Positions 52,095 to 61,328 of a stretch of DNA of 64,000 bases are shown here, piece by piece. This stretch comes from Pseudoalteromonas shioyasakiensis. GTDB taxonomy: Bacteria; Pseudomonadota; Gammaproteobacteria; Enterobacterales; Alteromonadaceae. The position numbers and the translations under genes are program-made. Location: assembly GCF_024518675.1 (NCBI RefSeq), contig NZ_JANIGL010000001.1:744001-808000 (forward strand). Direction: 5' to 3'. Numbering within the stretch: position 1 is the stretch's first letter; each line of letters opens with the position of its first letter. The notes below the pieces were generated by a model that saw only the letters and a program-made list of their open reading frames with translations, did not search any database and was not told the DNA's origin.

Positions 52095-54881
52095 TTATAG
52101 CTTGTAACTAAAACCAAGTAAGAAAGTACGACCATAATCTTGGTAATCACGTACTTGTAAGTCACTATCACCTTGTAAAGATACAAATGGTTCTTCAGTG
52201 ATATTCTGTACTTGGAAAGTGATACTTAAACCGTCAAGGCTTTCTACACCACCTTCACTAAAGTCATAACCAATTTGTGCATCCCAAATAGTCTCGCCTT
52301 TAATATCAACCTGAGTGGTTTCAAAACCTAAACCATATACATCACCTTTAAAGTCACTACGTTTACGCATACTGGTACGTGCCTGGAAGCCACTACGCTC
52401 ATAATAAACTGTTAAGCTATCAATTTGATCTGATAGGCCTGGTAATTCATATTCATTACCATTTTGGTCTGTAATGTCTTGCTCCACACCTGTGTGGCTG
52501 GCAATCATACCAAAGCCTTCAAGTGACGGATGGAAAATATTAAATGGCAATGCCAGTGATAATTCATAACCCCATAGGTCGCCCTCACCACCATTCACTT
52601 TACCCGAGCCTGAACCTGTAGAATTTTCAGGGATCTCACCTGTAGATGGGTCAGCAATACCTGACATATCTACTTCGTAGCTACCATCAAAAATCCACTG
52701 GGTAATATCTTTGTAAAAGAATGCCGCCGCGAAATAACCTTCAGCGTTGAAGTAATTTTCGTAGCTCAGATCTAACCCTGTTGCTTCTTTTGGTTCTAAG
52801 TTTGGATTACCACCCGATACATTCCAATAGTTACCGTTTTCATCTGGCTGCTGATTGTATGTCGCATTAACTGATGAATTCATCTCATCTAAGCGAGCGC
52901 GTGAAATAGTTTTAGCTGCACCAAAACGAATAGTTTGGTCTTCATCAATCGCAAACGATAGGTTAATACTTGGCAAGAAGTGATTATAATCGTGACTTAC
53001 ATCCGTTGGCGTAACAACCACAAGCCCATCCACTGTATTTGCTGCAGAGCCTTGTGATGACTGTTTCGTTTGCACATAACGCGCACCAATATTACCAGTA
53101 ACCGGAATAGAACCTAGTTCGGCATTAATATCAAGCTGAGCGAATACGGCTGTTACTTCTTCTTGTACTGTCCAAGATTGTGTTTTGTGTTTTTGATCAG
53201 TTAAGCTCTCTTGGAGTAAATCATAGTACCCATCGTTTACTAAACCATTGACATCATAAGCAATCATGTCGCCCATACCAATAAAGTCTAAACTGGCTGA
53301 ACCTTCACGATATTGCTCAGGAACTGATAACATCCCTGGATTTGAAAGTGAAAAGTCCTTTAATGTCATGTAATAACCTTCTGACAGTTTAGACTTTTCA
53401 CGGTCACGGTATGACATACCGAAACTTACTTTACTAAAATACTCACCTTCTAACATTTTACTTGCAGCAAGTTTTAATGTTGATAATTCATCACTAATTT
53501 CAGGCGCGTTGATAAAGCCATCTTGCGCTGTGTTTTCATATGGAGTGTCTGTGAGGCTATACTTGTCATTTAACGCAGCACTTGCGCCCCATGATAGAGG
53601 GCCGCCTAATTGAATTAAGTCATAATCGCTATAATCTAATTCATGAGTAAATTGCGCGCCAGTATTACCGCCATCAAATACATAGCCAATATTATCAGCC
53701 ACGCCGTTAGCATCACCTCTACCAGTACCTGAATAGCTCTCAATACTCCAAATCTGACGCTCTACCTCTGAGCGGCTGACATCAAATTCAACAGACCAAT
53801 CGTCACTGATATCATATTTAGTATTAAAGCCAAATTGAGTTAATTCAGCATTACGCTCTTCGTAGTCATTACGTACTACTACGCGCTGGCCTTCGGTCAT
53901 TGCACTGGTAATAAAGCCTGTATCTGGGTCAACAGTGGCTGTGGCAGGATCAATTGTGCCTTGACCCCAAGCAAAAGGCACTTCAATTCCGCGTAGAATT
54001 TTTTCATCGCTAAAGTCAACATAAAGCGCATCAAATGTCATATTTAAGCGATCTGTTGGTGCGGCTTCAATCACAAGCATTGCAGAGTCACGTTCAAGGG
54101 TTGATGAACGCACAAATGGTTTAGCACCACCTAAAATTGAATATGTTTGATCATCATCACCAGTAAACTCAGGGTAGCCCCATGAGTTCCAACGCTTTTC
54201 TTGATTAGGAGAACTCATGGTATTGTAAGCAAATGCAACACCAATTGTATCATCTGCAAACTGGTCAATGTATGAAACAGTGCCGCGGAAACCTTGATCA
54301 TCGCCATCAGGATTAAGTTTATCAAAACCTGTTTGCTCTAATTGACCATTAAACATGATCACACGCTCACCTTTACTTAACGGCTTAACAGTTTGCATGT
54401 CAATAACGCCGGCAATACCTTCGGCATCTAAGCTAGCACTTGGTGTTTTATATACGGTTACACCGCTCATAATTTCAGATGGGTATAGGTCAAACTCAAC
54501 ACCACGATTATCACCAATCGATACTTGCTCACGGCCATTAAAGGTTGTCGCACTTTCGTTTTCACTGAAACCACGTACACTCACGCGGCTGGCACGGCCA
54601 TCTAAACGTTGTGCCGTTAAACCTGGTAGACGTGCGATTGATTCTGCAATTGAAGAATCTGGTAACTTACCGATATCTTCTGCAGAAATGGATTCAACCA
54701 CTTCTGATGAAAAACGCTTCGTATTGATTGACTCTACGACGCTACCACGAAAGCCTTTAACTTCGATGACTTCAACGTCATTCTTCGCTGTTGCTTGCTC
54801 TTCTTGTGCGTGTGAAGCGAAACTGCTAATTCCTGCTGTTGCAAGTGCAATTGTTAATATACTTGGTTTGAACATAGACAT
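52095..54881 (-). CDS. TonB-dependent outer-membrane receptor, maltodextrin locus
   Basis: A 928-residue TonB-dependent transporter. A signal peptide ends near SFASHA (residue 25). The plug domain begins with VEVIEVKGFRGSVVESINTK and holds ISAEDIGKLPDSSIAESIAR, RLPGLTAQRLDGRASRVSVR and FNGREQVS. The barrel ends TFLLGFSYKL. The same receptor class occurs at 10899. It is divergent from the alpha-glucosidase gene, with two TGCATACGTATKCA operators in the region between, and the amylase genes downstream indicate a maltodextrin substrate. Function by context. Confidence 0.92.
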   Translation of the reverse strand: MSMFKPSILTIALATAGISSFASHAQEEQATAKNDVEVIEVKGFRGSVVESINTKRFSSEVVESISAEDIGKLPDSSIAESIARLPGLTAQRLDGRASRVSVRGFSENESATTFNGREQVSIGDNRGVEFDLYPSEIMSGVTVYKTPSASLDAEGIAGVIDMQTVKPLSKGERVIMFNGQLEQTGFDKLNPDGDDQGFRGTVSYIDQFADDTIGVAFAYNTMSSPNQEKRWNSWGYPEFTGDDDQTYSILGGAKPFVRSSTLERDSAMLVIEAAPTDRLNMTFDALYVDFSDEKILRGIEVPFAWGQGTIDPATATVDPDTGFITSAMTEGQRVVVRNDYEERNAELTQFGFNTKYDISDDWSVEFDVSRSEVERQIWSIESYSGTGRGDANGVADNIGYVFDGGNTGAQFTHELDYSDYDLIQLGGPLSWGASAALNDKYSLTDTPYENTAQDGFINAPEISDELSTLKLAASKMLEGEYFSKVSFGMSYRDREKSKLSEGYYMTLKDFSLSNPGMLSVPEQYREGSASLDFIGMGDMIAYDVNGLVNDGYYDLLQESLTDQKHKTQSWTVQEEVTAVFAQLDINAELGSIPVTGNIGARYVQTKQSSQGSAANTVDGLVVVTPTDVSHDYNHFLPSINLSFAIDEDQTIRFGAAKTISRARLDEMNSSVNATYNQQPDENGNYWNVSGGNPNLEPKEATGLDLSYENYFNAEGYFAAAFFYKDITQWIFDGSYEVDMSGIADPSTGEIPENSTGSGSGKVNGGEGDLWGYELSLALPFNIFHPSLEGFGMIASHTGVEQDITDQNGNEYELPGLSDQIDSLTVYYERSGFQARTSMRKRSDFKGDVYGLGFETTQVDIKGETIWDAQIGYDFSEGGVESLDGLSITFQVQNITEEPFVSLQGDSDLQVRDYQDYGRTFLLGFSYKL

Positions 54882-55013
54882 GATGTTTTCCCGTTACCCA
54901 TATTTTGTATTACCACCGTAATAATACCCTTGTGACAGAAGCGGTATTATTCGATAGCTGATTTTGTTGTCAGGATGAATATTAACGCTCGTTTTATTTT
55001 ATTAACAACTTTA

Positions 55014-55027
55014 TGCATACGTATTCA
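55014..55027. promoter_or_regulatory. Maltodextrin-type operator near the TonB receptor
   Basis: TGCATACGTATTCA, 133 bp upstream of the TonB receptor start. It is identical over 14 nt to the copies at 31287 and 48632. Confidence 0.78.
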
Positions 55028-55436
55028 GGTTAGTGCAAAAACAGTTTTATTAACAAATTTATCACAAAATAATCAGCAACACTTTGTTTTTATAAGAATA
55101 AAAAATATAAATTGTAGTGCAACAGGGTTATCAATTTATTTTAGTCTAGTTAGCATGAATATTTTACCTAATTTGCCTGTAAGCACTTAATTTTCAACAT
55201 GCCCACTAATCAAATAATGCCAATAAATTGCTCCTAAAAATCAAAGCCAATTGGTAAGACCATTGTGTTTTCGCACCAATAACTAGCAAAGCCTTTAAAA
55301 ATCGCACCATAGTGGGCCATAAACAATGTTAATTTTTCTATATTGGCAATTGGTAAGTTTCACAAGCGAGTCATAAAACCATGTTAAATGGCTGAATTTC
55401 AGCTAGGTTGCCGTACTATTCTCAATCTATTTACCA

Positions 55437-55450
55437 TGCATACGTATGCA
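55437..55450. promoter_or_regulatory. Maltodextrin-type operator near the alpha-glucosidase
   Basis: Perfect palindrome TGCATACGTATGCA, 134 bp upstream of the alpha-glucosidase ATG. It is the only fully symmetric copy, so probably the strongest site. The regulator gene is not recognisable nearby. Confidence 0.8.
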
Positions 55451-55583
55451 GCCTTTTTACAGTGTTAGAGCCTTCACGTATGCTTTTTAAAAAATAACGT
55501 GGCGAAGTAACAGCCACAAATAAGATTGACGTAATCACTACGACTCAAAGTGGTGAAGCAGCACTGTCACGATGGAGAAAAAC

Positions 55584-57209
55584 ATGGCTCAGCAGCAATG
55601 GTATAAAGGTGCGGTTATATACCAAGTTTACCCGCGCAGTTTTCAAGATACCAATGGCGATGGAATTGGTGATTTAAAAGGGATCATCTCTCGAATTGAC
55701 TATATTAAAAGTCTGGGTGTTGATGCAATTTGGATCTCACCATTTTTTAAGTCCCCAATGAAAGATTTTGGCTATGACATTAGTGATTATCGTGATATTG
55801 ACCCACTCTTTGGTGATTTAGATGACTTTGATGAGTTAATTGGGCAAGCCCACCAGCGTGATATAAAAATTATCATTGATCAGGTGTTAAGTCATACCTC
55901 TGATCAACATCAGTGGTTCTTAGATAGTCGCGAAGATAAAAACAACGATAAAGCAGATTGGTATGTATGGGCAGATTCAAAGCCAGACGGTACGCAACCA
56001 AACAATTGGTTAAGTATTTTTGGTGGCCCAGCTTGGCAGTGGGAACCTCGCCGTGGCCAGTATTATTTACATAACTTTTTGACTGAGCAGCCCGATTTAA
56101 ATTTCCATAACCCAAACGTGCGTAAAGCGGTGCTAGACAACGTTGAGTTTTGGCTGAAAAAAGGCGTGGACGGCTTCAGGCTCGATGCAATTAACTTTTG
56201 CTATCACGATGCACAGCTTCGTGACAACCCTGCAAAGCCACCTGAAAAACGCCAAGGCCGTGGTTTTAGTGAAGATAACCCTTATGCCTTCCAATATCAT
56301 CACTTTAATAATACGCAGCCTGAAAACATAAGCTTTATGCAAGATATTCGTGCTTTGCTAAATAAATACCCTGGCACTGTGTCATTAGGTGAAATTTCCT
56401 CGGAAGACTCTCTGGCGACCATGGCTGAATACACATCAGGTGGTGATAAGCTACATATGGGGTATAGCTTTGAGCTACTGACCAATGACTACAGCAGCGA
56501 ATATATTCGTACAACGGTTGAAACGTTAGAGCAGCGTATGACTGAAGGCTGGCCGTGTTGGGCTTTTAGTAACCATGACGTTGAACGCGTTGCGAGCCGC
56601 TGGAGCAGCGATAACAGTGTTAACCCGGCGCAGTGTAAAATGCTTAGCGCCCTATTAGCTTCACTACGCGGCAGTGTGTGCATGTACCAAGGTGAAGAGC
56701 TTGGACTGGGTGAGGCAAACGTTGCATTTGAAGACTTACAAGACCCATACGGAATTACTTTTTGGCCTAACTTTAAAGGCCGTGATGGTTGCCGTACCCC
56801 CATGCCTTGGCATAACGATAACTGCGAGCAAGCTGGGTTTTCACAAGCAAAACCTTGGTTGCCTGTTGATGCAAACCATAAACAACAGGCCGTTAATGAG
56901 CAAGACAGCAATACTGACTCTATTTTAAATGCATTTCGTGAGTTTATGGCTTGGCGTAAAACACAGCGCGTATTAATTGAAGGCGATATTGAATTTATCC
57001 AAACCGATGAGCCAATACTTGCGTTTTTTCGTCAGTTTGAAGGTAAAAAAATGCTTTGTGTATTTAACTTAGCCGCAAACACTGAAACCCTATTACTTGA
57101 GCAATCGATTGTTAAATCACACCAAGAATTAATGCATCACACCGGCTCTGTAACAGGCAACAACTTAACCCTGCCCGGTTTTGGTTGCTTTTACGCTGAT
57201 GTGAATTAG
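55584..57209 (+). CDS. GH13 alpha-glucosidase
   Basis: A 541-residue cytoplasmic family 13 oligo-1,6-/alpha-glucosidase-type enzyme that hydrolyses maltose and short maltodextrins. It has YQVYPRSFQDTNGDGIGDLK at the N-terminus, then the catalytic regions IIIDQVLSHTS, GFRLDAINF (nucleophile Asp), SLGEISSEDS (acid/base Glu) and FSNHDVERV. There is no signal peptide. An ATG at 55572 is in frame, but GGAG at 55574-55577 serves the ATG at 55584, so I start there. It is divergent from the TonB receptor and likely co-regulated. Glucose released is then phosphorylated by Glk. Confidence 0.93.
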   Translation: MAQQQWYKGAVIYQVYPRSFQDTNGDGIGDLKGIISRIDYIKSLGVDAIWISPFFKSPMKDFGYDISDYRDIDPLFGDLDDFDELIGQAHQRDIKIIIDQVLSHTSDQHQWFLDSREDKNNDKADWYVWADSKPDGTQPNNWLSIFGGPAWQWEPRRGQYYLHNFLTEQPDLNFHNPNVRKAVLDNVEFWLKKGVDGFRLDAINFCYHDAQLRDNPAKPPEKRQGRGFSEDNPYAFQYHHFNNTQPENISFMQDIRALLNKYPGTVSLGEISSEDSLATMAEYTSGGDKLHMGYSFELLTNDYSSEYIRTTVETLEQRMTEGWPCWAFSNHDVERVASRWSSDNSVNPAQCKMLSALLASLRGSVCMYQGEELGLGEANVAFEDLQDPYGITFWPNFKGRDGCRTPMPWHNDNCEQAGFSQAKPWLPVDANHKQQAVNEQDSNTDSILNAFREFMAWRKTQRVLIEGDIEFIQTDEPILAFFRQFEGKKMLCVFNLAANTETLLLEQSIVKSHQELMHHTGSVTGNNLTLPGFGCFYADVN

Positions 57210-57240
57210 TTTAGCGCTTAGCTGAATGTCCCTTAAATCA

Positions 57241-57265
57241 AAAGCCCTGATCAAATCAGGGCTTT
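57241..57265. terminator. Terminator after the alpha-glucosidase gene
   Basis: Stem AAGCCCTGAT / ATCAGGGCTT with a 3-nt loop and a T-run, between convergent genes. A-runs on the left make it usable in both directions. Confidence 0.88.
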
Positions 57266-57277
57266 TTTGTAAGTTTG

Positions 57278-57832
57278 CTACATACTCGGTACGAGCTTAA
57301 TAGCACCCTGCTCAACCTTCATATCTAGCGGTAATTTACTCAATAAAGCGACTTTAGGATCGTTCATATTGAGCTTATATACAGGGTTAACGGCTAAAAA
57401 CCCATTGATGACCTTCATCGCTTCATCATCAAGCACACCTAGATTGCCTTTAAAGCCCCCTGCATCAATCGATGAGTCGAGCAACTTTACATTTCGTAAA
57501 AATACCGCCTTTTGCTCACTATCATAAAAAGGAGCGCCTTCAATTTGTAACTTCAACCGCACAGGGTATTTAAGTGCAAACGCATTAATGATTGCGCTTG
57601 AGTCAGCACCAAGAACCACGACATCGCGGTTGTCTGGGCCAACATTTACACTTAAATCATTAACATCAAACTGAACCGGTAACCCCATCAACTTCACCTG
57701 CTCACTTAACTTAGGGAGCTGCTGATTTAATACAGACTCTATCTCACTATTAGTAAATGAATAAACTGAAACGCCATTTGTGGTATTACACGCCGATAAA
57801 AATAAGCAGCCAAGCAATAAAATATACTTCAT
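57278..57832 (-). CDS. DUF1439 (YceB-like) lipoprotein
   Basis: A 184-residue lipoprotein (lipobox LSAC, cysteine at about residue 15 of MKYILLLGCLFLSAC). The mature part matches the YceB/DUF1439 layout: YSFTNSEIESVLNQQLPKLS, GLPVQFDVNDLSVNVGPDNR and a C-terminal proline/valine-rich segment. The family may bind lipid in the envelope, but its function is not established. The TTG at 57847 is ignored in favour of the ATG at 57832, which has AAAGGAA upstream. Confidence 0.85.
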   Translation of the reverse strand: MKYILLLGCLFLSACNTTNGVSVYSFTNSEIESVLNQQLPKLSEQVKLMGLPVQFDVNDLSVNVGPDNRDVVVLGADSSAIINAFALKYPVRLKLQIEGAPFYDSEQKAVFLRNVKLLDSSIDAGGFKGNLGVLDDEAMKVINGFLAVNPVYKLNMNDPKVALLSKLPLDMKVEQGAIKLVPSM

Positions 57833-57847
57833 GTTTTTTCCTTTCAA

Positions 57848-57878
57848 AAATAAAGCCGCATAAGTTGCGGCTTTATTT
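57848..57878 (-). terminator. Hairpin between the DUF349 gene and the lipoprotein gene
   Basis: A 13-bp stem, AAATAAAGCCGCA / TGCGGCTTTATTT, with a 5-nt loop. It lies 20 bp after the DUF349 stop on the minus strand and before the lipoprotein start. Confidence 0.82.
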
Positions 57879-57898
57879 AACTTTATTTCGCCAAACTT

Positions 57899-60586
57899 TT
57901 ATTGAGCAAAAACCGTTTTTAATCGCGTTAGTGTGTCAGCATCAACTGAACCTGCACTGAGCGCGAGTAATTGTTTTAAATAAAACTGTAAATCAGCTTG
58001 TTCGCCACGGTGTTTGTCATCAAGCATCGCCACTTGCTCAGCCATACGTTCACTGCCTGCGGGGCTATCTACGTTTGCCAATATCTCCATACGGATCAAT
58101 AGCTGCTCAGTCATGAGCTTAGTGCTCGGATTTGCTTGCCATTGAGTCGGAATCGATTGGTGCTGTTCAAGTGCACTAAACAAAGCAGCAAAATCGGCTT
58201 TTTCTGCTTGCTCTGTTAACTCAGCAAGTTTTGCATCAATATTGCTTTGTAATGTATGCACTCTCGATGCAAGCTCTTTTGCGTGCGGTAAAGCAATAAC
58301 TTTTGTTTTTAAATCAAGTAACTGTGCCTTTTGATTAACAGCAGGTAATGCCTCTTCTAACTCAACAAGTTGTTCGGCAATAATTGCATTATCGGCAGCT
58401 TGCTGCTCTTTGTGTTGTGCAAACTCCTCACTACGCTTAGCAAATGTTAAATCGTTAAATTGACGAAACTTCTGCCATAATGCGTTTTCAGCTTTCACAC
58501 CGGCAAAGCCAACTTTTTGCCACTGCTGTTGCAGCTCTTTTAACTGCTGACACGCCGCGGCTAAATCATCTGCTTGGCTTAGTTGCTCAGCTTGCTCAAC
58601 AAGCGCATTCTTTGCTGCACTATTGGCTTTATGAAACGCATTGAGTGCATTAAATACAGCTTGTTGATGCGGTTTGTATTGTGCTTGTAAAGCTCGGTAA
58701 ACTTTTGGTTCAACGTTTCCGGCATTACGCCATGCTTTGTTAAGTCGATTATATTGGCTTTCAAACTCTTTCCAGTCAAAAGCGTCTATCTCTGTGTTTG
58801 TTTGTGCCAGTGTATTCATTTGCGCGATAACAGCTTCACGTTGCTGTTTGATTTGCTCTCGTTGTTGCTCTAGCTGCGCAAAATGCTCACGACATGGTGC
58901 AAACAAAAGCTCAATCTTTTCATCAAACTCTTTACCTTGCTGTTGCTCTTGCTCTGTGTCTAAACGACCCAGTTCATTCCAACGCCGGCGTAAAGTTTTA
59001 ACTTCGCTAGCGCGTGCTTTTGCATCAGTACATGGCAATGCTAATTGGGCTGTAATCTCAGCCAGTAGCTCTTCTCGCTTAGGCGCAGAGGCATACTTTT
59101 GCCAGTCACGGGCATCGGCTAATTGCTGTTCAAGCTCTGCCTTAAGTTTATCAAGTTGCTGAGCATATGCAGGGGTGAGTGTATCGTAAAGCTCAATAAA
59201 CCCTTTAAACACACCAAAAGCCACGTTAAAGCGACCCTGCTCAATTAAACGTTTAACATCACGTCCTTTACGGCTCGCTTGTTGTTTGCTTTTGCTTAAC
59301 TGCGAACTCAACGGCTCTACTGCTTGTTGCCAAGCGCGTTTTTTCGCTTCTAGCTGGGCTTTAAATGGCCCCTGCAATGATGTTGGTAATTGTTTTAAAG
59401 GCGCATTCGCTGTTTTATATGCCAAGTCAAAATCGCGGCTGACTTGGTCGAAAGTGGTTTTATCGACTTCAGTTGGGATTTCGCTTAATTTTTCTAAAGC
59501 CTGCTTAAAATCACTTATAGCTTGTGTCAATTGTGGTAATTGTGCGACTTGCTTAAATAATTGAGTCAGCTTATTTACTACCGTGTTTTTTTGCTCACTC
59601 TCGCCAAGCTCACTTTGTGTGATTGCGGTTTTTGCTTGTTCTACTTTTGCATCAAGCCAATCTTGTTGAATTTGCTCAGGCGTTTCTAAGCCAAGTTGAA
59701 GTGCATTTTCAATTTCTTCGCTTAAAGCCTCAAGGTTCGCAATGGCTAAAACCTCTCGTTGCTTTTGCATTAATAGTGCATGCTGTTGCTCATGCTGCTC
59801 TTGAAGTTGAGCTAAGTGTGCCGCTAATTTAGCCGTAATAGATTGATACTTCTCATCTAAGCTTGCAACTTGCTCGGCACTTAACCATTTTAATTCCAAA
59901 GCTTGCCACTGAGCAGTCAATAGTGTGTTTTGCTCATTTACTTGTTCATAATCTTGCTTATCACGTAATGCGTTAAGCTTTGCTAAAATCACACGCGTGT
60001 CATTTTGTACTTGTACTGGCATTTCAGCTGCTAAACGCTCATTTTCTAGGTGCGCTTGCAATGCGGTTTTTGCTTCACCTTGGGCATGCTTAACTAAATT
60101 CTTTGCTAATTGTTGATTAATAACCAACTCAACAAGGTACTGCTGTAGTTCAGCGGTGCCTTCTTTAAAGGCTTTTTCAGTTAGCTTAGGGTTTGCTAAA
60201 CGCTTTAATAGCTTAACTCTTACTTGTAGCTCTTTTTCTGCGAAAGCTAATTTTTCAAGCGTTTTAATCGGTGCAAAGCGTTCAATGTATTCGTTTTTTA
60301 TATCGCTAGAAAGTGCTTGTTCATTGGCTAGTACCGCGTTATAAATATGCTGTTCAGCTAAATCTTTTAAGCTTTGATCTTGCTTATAGGCTTTCCACCA
60401 AAGTACTAAATCGTTTACTTTATTAAGTGCTTTTTTACGTATTTCGGCCGAATTATCATCCAGTGCCAGTGAACTTAAAATAGTTGCGTCACGCTCAACA
60501 TCTAATTTTTCAATCGCCTCTAAACGAACTTGTTGTTTTGGGTGCTTCCACTTTGGGGTAAAAAGATGTTTAAAGATCATGTTCAC
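57899..60586 (-). CDS. DUF349-repeat coiled-coil protein
   Basis: An 895-residue, very glutamine-, lysine- and glutamate-rich protein, predicted almost wholly coiled coil, with DUF349-type repeats (for example LRRRWNELGRLDTEQEQQQG and QLKELQQQWQKVGFAG) in the second half. The N-terminus (FTPKWKHPKQQVRLEAIEKL) looks like a short HEAT-like stretch. Cytoplasmic. The family is widespread in gammaproteobacteria with unclear function. It overlaps the DUF1315 gene by 17 bp. Start may be GTG 60586 or ATG 60580. Confidence 0.88.
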   Translation of the reverse strand: MNMIFKHLFTPKWKHPKQQVRLEAIEKLDVERDATILSSLALDDNSAEIRKKALNKVNDLVLWWKAYKQDQSLKDLAEQHIYNAVLANEQALSSDIKNEYIERFAPIKTLEKLAFAEKELQVRVKLLKRLANPKLTEKAFKEGTAELQQYLVELVINQQLAKNLVKHAQGEAKTALQAHLENERLAAEMPVQVQNDTRVILAKLNALRDKQDYEQVNEQNTLLTAQWQALELKWLSAEQVASLDEKYQSITAKLAAHLAQLQEQHEQQHALLMQKQREVLAIANLEALSEEIENALQLGLETPEQIQQDWLDAKVEQAKTAITQSELGESEQKNTVVNKLTQLFKQVAQLPQLTQAISDFKQALEKLSEIPTEVDKTTFDQVSRDFDLAYKTANAPLKQLPTSLQGPFKAQLEAKKRAWQQAVEPLSSQLSKSKQQASRKGRDVKRLIEQGRFNVAFGVFKGFIELYDTLTPAYAQQLDKLKAELEQQLADARDWQKYASAPKREELLAEITAQLALPCTDAKARASEVKTLRRRWNELGRLDTEQEQQQGKEFDEKIELLFAPCREHFAQLEQQREQIKQQREAVIAQMNTLAQTNTEIDAFDWKEFESQYNRLNKAWRNAGNVEPKVYRALQAQYKPHQQAVFNALNAFHKANSAAKNALVEQAEQLSQADDLAAACQQLKELQQQWQKVGFAGVKAENALWQKFRQFNDLTFAKRSEEFAQHKEQQAADNAIIAEQLVELEEALPAVNQKAQLLDLKTKVIALPHAKELASRVHTLQSNIDAKLAELTEQAEKADFAALFSALEQHQSIPTQWQANPSTKLMTEQLLIRMEILANVDSPAGSERMAEQVAMLDDKHRGEQADLQFYLKQLLALSAGSVDADTLTRLKTVFAQ

Positions 60587-60851
60587 TAAACCTTGCTATT
60601 TCGTTATCTGCGGTGAATTCTTTTTGTAGTTGTGCTTTGGTTTTTTGTACCATCTCGCCATTAGCGCCAATAGTGAATTGCTCATTCGACTGGGCTACTT
60701 TGGCTTGATAAAGCATAACTAATTGTACGGTTTGCTCTTTTTGCTCGTCACTTAATACTGTGCCATCCGGCCATTTGCCTGTTGCTGCACCGTACTGCAA
60801 ACGTTCATACAATTCGGGGGTAATGCTATTTACAAGATTGTCGATGTTCAT
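60570..60851 (-). CDS. DUF1315 (YeaC-like) protein
   Basis: A 93-residue cytoplasmic protein that aligns with E. coli YeaC along its length: NLVNSITPELYERLQYG, GKWPDGTVLSDEQKE, QLVMLYQAK and NGEMVQKTKAQL. Function unknown. It lies 1 bp after the zinc-ribbon gene stop and overlaps the DUF349 start, so the three form an operon. Confidence 0.88.
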   Translation of the reverse strand: MNIDNLVNSITPELYERLQYGAATGKWPDGTVLSDEQKEQTVQLVMLYQAKVAQSNEQFTIGANGEMVQKTKAQLQKEFTADNEIARFSEHDL

Positions 60852-60852
60852 G

Positions 60853-61179
60853 TCATTTTTTCTTCTTGAGTGTTACTAAAATAACGCGGTTAATTAAATA
60901 CCAAATACAACCAATGCCTATCGCAGCGGTACATGCATACCAATTAGTGCTTTTTGGCTCTGGCTGTAAGAAGTATAAGCAGAAGAAACCACCTAAGAAT
61001 ATAAATAATGCTAAAAAGGAGTGGTTCATAAACATTTGTTGTTTTTGAATGCGTTTTTCACGCGCTAATTGCTGACGTTGCTCGTCGTTAAGCTCTGCCA
61101 CATTATTTTCACAGTGAGGGCACTGCTTATGTTTATCTGATATCGACTTATTACAATTAGGACAACTAACAATCGCCAT
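60853..61179 (-). CDS. Zinc-ribbon membrane protein
   Basis: A 108-residue protein with an N-terminal zinc ribbon (CPNCNKSISDKHKQCPHCE, two CxxC knuckles at about residues 6-9 and 20-23). A basic, glutamine-rich linker follows, then two membrane helices (about 47-65 and 75-95) and a lysine-rich tail. Function unknown. GGAGAG just before the ATG at 61179 decides the start; an upstream ATG at 61200 would add seven residues. Confidence 0.8.
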   Translation of the reverse strand: MAIVSCPNCNKSISDKHKQCPHCENNVAELNDEQRQQLAREKRIQKQQMFMNHSFLALFIFLGGFFCLYFLQPEPKSTNWYACTAAIGIGCIWYLINRVILVTLKKKK

Positions 61180-61206
61180 ACTTCTCTCCATACTTCGCAT
61201 AAAAAA

Positions 61207-61222
61207 AGCGCCTTGCGGCGCT
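61207..61222 (-). terminator. Terminator of the AGCS symporter gene
   Basis: Stem AGCGCC / GGCGCT with a TTGC loop and seven T on the minus-strand transcript. It lies between the AGCS stop and the zinc-ribbon start. Confidence 0.88.
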
Positions 61223-61328
61223 CTTTATTGTACGTGTTTTATTGGTCGATGTCTTTTTTCAATTTCACTCAATTGTGAAGATTCAAAAATAGTGCAAAGT
61301 GCACTGCGATATCAAAACAATAAAAGCG

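Larger units (their letters stand above)
54882..55583. other. Divergent regulatory region, TonB receptor / alpha-glucosidase
   Basis: About 700 bp with no convincing gene. Two operator-like palindromes are listed separately. Two near-identical CAATTGGTAAG segments (about 55248 and 55344) also lie here, of unknown meaning. The length suggests multiple promoters or further regulator sites. Confidence 0.6.

Noticed and set aside
59286..59564. Long plus-strand ORFs opposite the DUF349 gene
   Set aside because: Shadows of a glutamine/lysine-rich coding sequence; low-complexity serine/cysteine translation.
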